A stretch of DNA of 64,000 bases from contig OX485803.1 in the NCBI GenBank assembly GCA_950295325.1, forward strand, positions 60,901,554-60,965,553. The letters run 5' to 3'. Each line of letters opens with the position of its first letter. Within the stretch, counting starts at the first letter, position 1. Shown here piece after piece: positions 58,558 to 64,000 of the stretch. The notes beneath the pieces were generated by a model that was not told the DNA's origin, made no database searches, and saw only the letters and a list, made by a program, of their open reading frames with translations. This DNA is from Polytrichum commune. Taxonomy: Eukaryota > Streptophyta > Polytrichopsida > Polytrichales > Polytrichaceae. Made by a program: the position numbers and the translations under genes.

Positions 58558-61500
58558 TCAGGGAATAAACGCCTGTATCAAAAGTTGAAGCCCAATAGGA
58601 AAAATGCTTTTGTCAACAACTAACTGTTGTAGTCGCTGCAGACATGGACTTGCTATAGTCTTCGCAGCTAATGGAGAAGCTGGGTCCTGAACAACGCGAA
58701 CCAGTACAGATACAACTTTGGAACTACCTAAAGCGCGTCCAACAGAATCAAACTTTACAAGCCTCTCCAGGAGTTTAAAGGCAGCAATATTTCGCATCCA
58801 AGTGTCTTCATCTAGAATATCACCTGTTTGACAACATGGAATTATCAAAACATGTCAAGGCAAACAGCTTGCATCAGTAAAAATCAGACTCCTGACAAAC
58901 ATAACCACTAAACCCTAAAATGTAAACATGTATTTGAGGTACATACTTCCATGTTTTAGCTGATTATGTCAAAGCAACCCTATCTAAAATCAACTCAGTC
59001 TTCAAGTGCACTTTTTTAACTCACTTGAATAAATTCATTTTATTGAAGATTTGGGTTCAAATACACAGCATAGTTACCTTGGGATGCAAATACATACTTA
59101 GTACTTTGATCATCGATGTCACAGATGGATATAGTTTGATTGTCTACTCAACATAAGATATTGCACTAAATAAACTTTCAGGAACCATAAATATAAAACT
59201 TATGAATTTAAGACTCAGTGAGGCTTGTAGAAATTGTGTATATAAGTTGTAAGGTAAGCAAGCCTTTCATGGTCATTTTTAAATTGAACAGCTATATTTT
59301 AGCAGTGTGTGGTTAGGTATGGACCTAAGACGGACACCAAAAAGACATGTATTTAAAAGAGATTGGTTTACATGCTCAATAATTTATTCACTATTTCCTA
59401 ATTGGGGGGGGGGGGCATATGGCCATTTAATGAGGTCGAGAATCCTGACTTTGATAATAAGAAAGATATTCATATGAGCTCCGAAATTATGATGCAGATG
59501 AGGCAAATGGCTACAAACACAGTTTGGAATTGGCAATCATCTTGCACTAATTGGGTGCTTCACATCCTAGGAGAAGTGGCTGCAGAGCTAACAATGCCCA
59601 TTTAGGGCCTTGCTTACCCAACATTAACCTGCTAAGACTCCTGACTCGCTTAGATCAACAGTTCTGTGAATCAAAATTGGATTTAATTTGTTGAAAAAAC
59701 AGATATGTACACCACAATCAAGCAGCTCACATTGGGGCTCATGAGCAAGAGAATGCGTACCTTGCTGCACCACGGCATCAAGTCGAGAAAGGAGTGCAGA
59801 CTCCACCCCAGCATCTACCATAGCATCTGCATTTGCTCTCTCCATTGCCAAGTTTTCAAGGACCATTGCAGCTTTCTCTGCCTGTAGTGGTGTTCCTGTG
59901 GCCAGGATCTCCAAAAGTGGAGGGAGGCCCCCTGCAGCCACTATCTTGTCCCTGATAAACAACTGATGCTGTGATCAATACCGCTCAAACCTTACATCAA
60001 GAGCTACAAAATATGAGAAGCAGCTGAAGTAGAGCTCAAATTATCACAGTTGCTCATCGTAACACTTTGTCTTTTGGGTTTCCGTTCTTAACTCCAAGCT
60101 TTGCCATACCAGAAGAAGTGGGTAGAATGTGAGATGTAAAGGCTCCAAATGGCAACCTGGAATCAGGTTTGCGTGAAGATATCTCTTCCAATATGTCCTC
60201 TGCTTCTTCCTTAGCACCCTCACTGGAACTCTCCGAAGTCACAATATCCATCAGCCCAGGAATAGCACCAGCTTGAATCTGCCAGAAAAACCTTTTGAGA
60301 TTAGTTTCCAGGAAAGAAGAGATGAGACTTTGATGTTTCCACTGGCGTGAATTATAGTGCTGCTTCATCTTCAAGTCAGTCTAATACTATATGTAATTCC
60401 GAAATGGACATCACAGAATTAGAGGGGCCTTAAAGGCTACTGCCACCTTTCAAAAGTGAATATCTCCAACGGCCACAGGCAAGCTGAGCCACACAAAATC
60501 TCCTCTGAAACAGACATCATAGAAATTAGAGGGGCCTTGAAGGCTACTGCCACCTTTCAAAGGTGAATACCTTGAACGGGTGCAGACAAGCTGATCCACA
60601 CCTAATCTCCCCCAAGGACAAGTCCCTAGGTTTCCACATGGTTGATCAAAAAAATTTCAGTTCAACCTGATACTCCCACTATGATTGGGTGGACCATAGT
60701 GGTAGGTGCACTGAAAATTAATTGCTAAGGTCACTCAAACGAGCACTATTCCAGCCTAAGGCCGCTTAACCTTGGAGTTCTCATGGGATCAAAGTTAAGG
60801 CCTTGGGTTTATGCCACCCATTGATTAGTTACATGGTTACTACTCATACCTGTATGGATTGAAATCTAAGAGGATCTCTCAAGTCCCAACTTCCGACTTC
60901 CTCTTAAATTTATATCTATGCTTATTCAAAAGACACACTTCCGGTTGTAGTGTGTGTATGTATATATATACCTTGACTTCTGATACTAAACTAGTTGATG
61001 GACTAAGAGAACTCACCATCGCATCAATGTCCTCTGCTTTTTGTGAGAATGTAAACAAAGTGCTCACCACCTGTTCCACAATAAGATCAGTTAAGTTGTG
61101 CAGGTATGCAGACCAAAGACATAGGACCAATTTTAGAATATAAACAAACAAATAAATAAAATCGACATGGAAAATGCACAAACTAGGCCTACTATTTGAT
61201 TTTGCAATCATAGAAGAGTAAGACCAACATAACCATAACATTTGGCTGTAAGGAGCTGCCAGTAGTTACTCAAGTATACAGGTTTCATTTAAGACTGGAT
61301 GTATCCCAATTGAGGGCTCACTAATACCCACAATGTGCATACTGAGTTTCTGTCGTACTTCCAGTAGTATAGGCAAACTTGACACATAATTGGCGAAGTT
61401 GCTGCAATATTAGAGTTATCTTTTAACTGAATGGAACTTTTATCAGGAGTTGGTCCCCTTTGACTTCCCGTTGGTTATTTTGCATACAATGTCAATAACT

Positions 61501-63570
61501 TCTTTCCGCTTGTGTTCCATGCTTGGAGGTAGTGTTGAAATTTAAATGAAGAGCAGCCTATTTTGGTTCATTGAGGGCCAAACTCATTTTAGCACCTCTT
61601 GGCAGGCCAAAATGAGTTCGACCCTCAATGAACCAAAATAGAATTTTTTTGTTCAACCCACCACACTAACTCCGAGCATGCACCGCATACTTACCAAAAC
61701 ATGGAAGGTGTTGCATGCAAAACAACCAACTCCCGTCCAGGAGTCATATTTACTTCCAGAATAACGGTACTGTGTGACGTATCTAGGTGGACACATCTAC
61801 ATAAGCTAGTGGAAAGTATTACATCACTTAAAGACCTAGGGTCCCTATATTTGCAAATCGGTAGTCATTAACCAATTTAAGCAACTGTGGTTTCTGGCTC
61901 TCATGTAGTGCAGGAGGTCTATTGATCACAATAGAAATTGAAGCTACAGTAAGGAAAAAAATTGAAGCTGAGTAAACAAGTTTACCGTTTCTTTCGTGGA
62001 TTGCGGGACATCATTGGCCAGTAATATTTCCACCAAGGCAGGTACAGCCCCATGGGCATCGATCGATCTCCTCACTTTCTGGCTAGATATCAGCCCCAAC
62101 ACAATTGCAAACCAAGTCATTTAATTAACCCTGATTGAGATATAAAAGAAAGAACAAGAATCCTCATTCCCAAGTCCAGGTACTCCATTCAGAAAGATAA
62201 TAGTGTCCCCCACCTAGTGATAGATTCAAATGTAGAGGACCAATAAAATACAACATATCTGTGGCCAAGTTCCACTACCAAAATGCAAGAATCCATCAGT
62301 TTTACAAGTGACAACTCTAGTACTATCCAAGATTTTTTAATCCATAACTGCCACAATTTGCATACAGTTATCTTTTGGAAAAGGTAATTTAGACTCGAGC
62401 TCAACTGCTTCCTTGCCTATTGCTCTTGCCTTGCCTTACCTCATGAGATTAGGCATTTGGCCTTATTGTAGACCGTATTAAAAGGTATAATTAAACAATA
62501 GACTGATCCTCTGACTCAACATGACTTTTGGTTAGGAGTTGGTTGTTCTGCATACAACACCTTCCATGTTCAAAAAGTTTTCGGTGTATGCTTGGAGGTA
62601 GTGTGGAGGTTTGAACAAAGAACATTCTATACTGGTTCATTAAGGGTCAAATTGTTTTGGCATGCCAAGAGGTGCTAAAGTGAGTGTGGCCCTCAATGAA
62701 CCAAAATAGGTTGCTCTTCATTCAAATTCAAACACTACCTCCGAGCATGCACCACAAGTGGAAAGACACTATTGACACTGTATGCAAAACGACCAAGGGG
62801 ACATCAAAGGGAACAAACTCCCGATGAAAAGTCACATTGAGTTCAAAAGATCACTCTAACATGCTGTAATGTTTAGTTGAGGGTGCATTCAAAGTCCTTC
62901 ACCTCTTGCCCAACATGTCGAGAGCCAAAGCAGCCGCCTCCATAGATTCTTCATCTCCACAACCCAACATTCGAACTAAATGTGGAACCGCACCCGCTTT
63001 ATGGATCGCCTGTCGAAAATCTTCATTGATGGCAATCTCCGCAAGTGACTCTGCGGCTTTGTGAGCGACAGTTAAATCTTCTAACCCTAAAATCAACACG
63101 AGTCGCGGGATACCTTCCCACCAAGGCATCAATGTGATTTTGTCTTCACTCGGAGAACTCGGCACACCCTCTGCTTTTGCCTTGTACTGCCTCCCATCTT
63201 TTTCAATCACGCCGATACGAGCAAGAAATTGTTGTCGTACTCGGCCCTCAATCGTTAGCCGCGTGGCATCATCAATCGAATGCGCGTCGTCTCCCGTCTT
63301 GAGACCAAGGAGAAGCTCTCCAGCTCCAAACATGGATTTCACAGGGCTCGGAGTTTCAGTAATTTTTATATCTTCAGGTAACGCAGGCGCAACTTCAAGC
63401 AGAGGTTTGAAGGAACTGTAAGCACTGGCTCCTATAAGGGGGACAGGTACCAGCCCAGAATCAACTATAACCAGCCTCTGGTCAAAATCCTTGGCCAGTT
63501 CTAGCAGGGTATTGCGGGCTTCTTGTCGGGTTACTTTTGAGATAGTTGTCTCTTCCAAGAGTATCTTAGC
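58558..63570 (-). CDS. ARM-repeat superfamily protein, C-terminal part (5' end off the window)
   Basis: Six exons join in phase: 63570-62903, 62082-61986, 61070-61017, 60278-60157, 59951-59761 and 58823-58558 (stop TGA 58560-58558), giving 465 codons plus stop. All introns are GT-AG. The first visible exon has RQEARNTLLELAKD and LVPVPLIGASAY, known from a plant family of ARM proteins, often predicted plastidial. Armadillo helices follow: LILGLEDLTVAHKAAESLAE, HKAGAVPHLVRML, DAHGAVPALVEIL, AGAIPGLMDIV, AAGGLPPLLEIL and KAAMVLENLAM. ARM repeats form a superhelical binding surface; the partner is unknown. At least one more exon lies beyond 64000, since the first exon here begins at an acceptor. 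No frameshift or stop breaks the frame. Confidence 0.9.
58960..59252 (+). repeat. Dispersed repeat D, in the last ARM intron
   Basis: Third copy of the family at 18890 (CTATCTAAAATCAACTCAGT, TTTGATCATCGATGTCACA). It directly abuts the family B copy at 59253. Confidence 0.65.
59253..59618 (-). mobile_element. Family B element with clear ends, in the last ARM intron
   Basis: It starts GGTAAGCAAGCC and ends GGGCCTTGCTTACC, the clearest terminal inverted repeats of this family (about 13 bp). The interior matches the complement of the other copies. No direct target duplication is evident, so the superfamily is not assigned. It is about 366 bp with no coding capacity. Confidence 0.75.
60403..60612. 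repeat. Tandem duplication of about 105 bp, ARM intron
   Basis: Two units, about 60403-60505 and 60506-60612, share AGAGGGGCCTT, AGGCTACTGCCACCTTTCAA and GACAAGCTGA. Identity is about 85 percent by eye. Confidence 0.8.
61410..61764. mobile_element. Foldback MITE, family K, copy 1, ARM intron
   Basis: Arms of roughly 150 bp pair across the centre (GGTTCATTGAGGGCCAAACT against its complement TCGACCCTCAATGAACC). Outer ends read TTAGAGTTATCTTTTAACTG and its diverged complement. It lies between the exons ending at 61986 and starting at 61070. Confidence 0.8.
62490..62865. mobile_element. Foldback MITE, family K, copy 2, ARM intron
   Basis: Same structure as the copy at 61410 (GGAGTTGGTTGTTCTGCATA, ATGCTTGGAGGTAGTGTGGA; complements on the right side). 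Outer ends GATCCTCTGACTCAACATGA and, in complement, GATCTTTTGAACTCAATGTG match. It lies between the exons ending at 62903 and starting at 62082. Confidence 0.8.
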
Positions 63571-63639
63571 CTGCCACCAAATTCAAAATCTATTATTTCT
63601 TGCAACAAAATATCTTGCATGACTAATATGTTCAGATGG

Positions 63640-63983
63640 GGCATTAAAAGCTTGAGGCCAAGCCAACTTTAACTCAATGAGACTTTTCATTAGGAGTTGG
63701 TCCCCTATGTTTTTCCATTGGTTGTTATGTCATAGAATATCAATAATTGCTTTCCACTTGTGGTCCATGCTTGAAGGTGTTGGGATTTGAATGAAAAGCA
63801 ACCTATTTTGGGCCAATTCATTTTAGCACCTCTTGACATGCCAAAACTAGTTTGAACCGAAAGAGAATGATAAACCACCACACTACCTCCAAGCATGCAG
63901 CGCAAACTTACCGAACATGTAAGGTGTCGTGTTCAAAACAGCCAACTCCCAACCAATAGTCCCATTTGAGTTAAAGGATGATT
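63640..63983. mobile_element. Foldback MITE, family K, copy 3, upstream ARM intron
   Basis: Same blocks as the other two copies (GGAGTTGGTCCCCTATGTTT, CTACCTCCAAGCATGCAGCG). A 17 bp direct repeat CTAATATGTTCAGATGG flanks it at 63623-63639 and 63984-64000. Confidence 0.75.
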
Positions 63984-64000
63984 CTAATATGTTCAGATGG

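Noticed and set aside
60157-60278. Reading the ARM exon on to a stop near 60054
   Set aside because: A GT donor at 60156 after GATTCCAG gives the phase needed by the next exon (RDKIVAAGGLPP), so the extension is intron.

Overview
The window reads as nuclear DNA of a flowering plant. Two multi-exon genes of plant type are present, both on the minus strand, with canonical GT-AG introns whose exon phases fit together. Almost everything else is AT-rich intergenic DNA packed with old, non-autonomous transposable elements. The order of plant cannot be fixed from the sequence alone.

Layout. 1-800: a large foldback element. 1323-2470: a diverged ~105 bp minisatellite. 3.6-5.5 kb: two hAT-type MITEs. 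7.0-13.1 kb: a complete TIFY-domain gene (TIFY8-like), transcribed leftwards from a GC-rich, pyrimidine-rich leader near 12.9-13.1 kb, with a long leader intron holding two MITE-type repeats. 13.2-34 kb: intergenic repeats (MITE families, a CACTA-type element, a ~145 bp tandem array at 28.3-28.9 kb). 33.95-35.26 kb (minus) and about 44.6-47.9 kb (plus): two decayed copies of one non-LTR retrotransposon lineage whose C-terminal region looks like a CCHC knuckle followed by a restriction-like endonuclease (RLE), the arrangement known from R2- and Dualen-type elements and unlike the usual L1 and RTE LINEs of plants. 35-44 kb: more hAT MITEs, including one element inside another. 49.4-52.4 kb: a G-rich-ended hAT-like MITE family, with one copy inserted in another copy of itself. 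54.7-56.1 kb: a possible decayed plus-strand gene with a duplicated last exon. 57.14-57.40 kb: a MITE containing a perfect 63 bp inverted repeat. 58.56-64 kb: the 3' six exons (465 codons plus stop) of an ARM-repeat protein gene, cut off at its 5' side by the window edge, with three copies of one foldback MITE in three introns.

The two genes are not obviously linked in function. TIFY proteins are nuclear co-regulators in jasmonate-type signalling; the ARM protein belongs to a plant family of largely unknown role. The main interest is in the mobile DNA: several insertions can be proved from exact 8 bp target-site duplications, one from a matching empty site in the same window, and two from nesting. 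No LTR-retrotransposon open frame, tRNA, rRNA or CRISPR array was seen.
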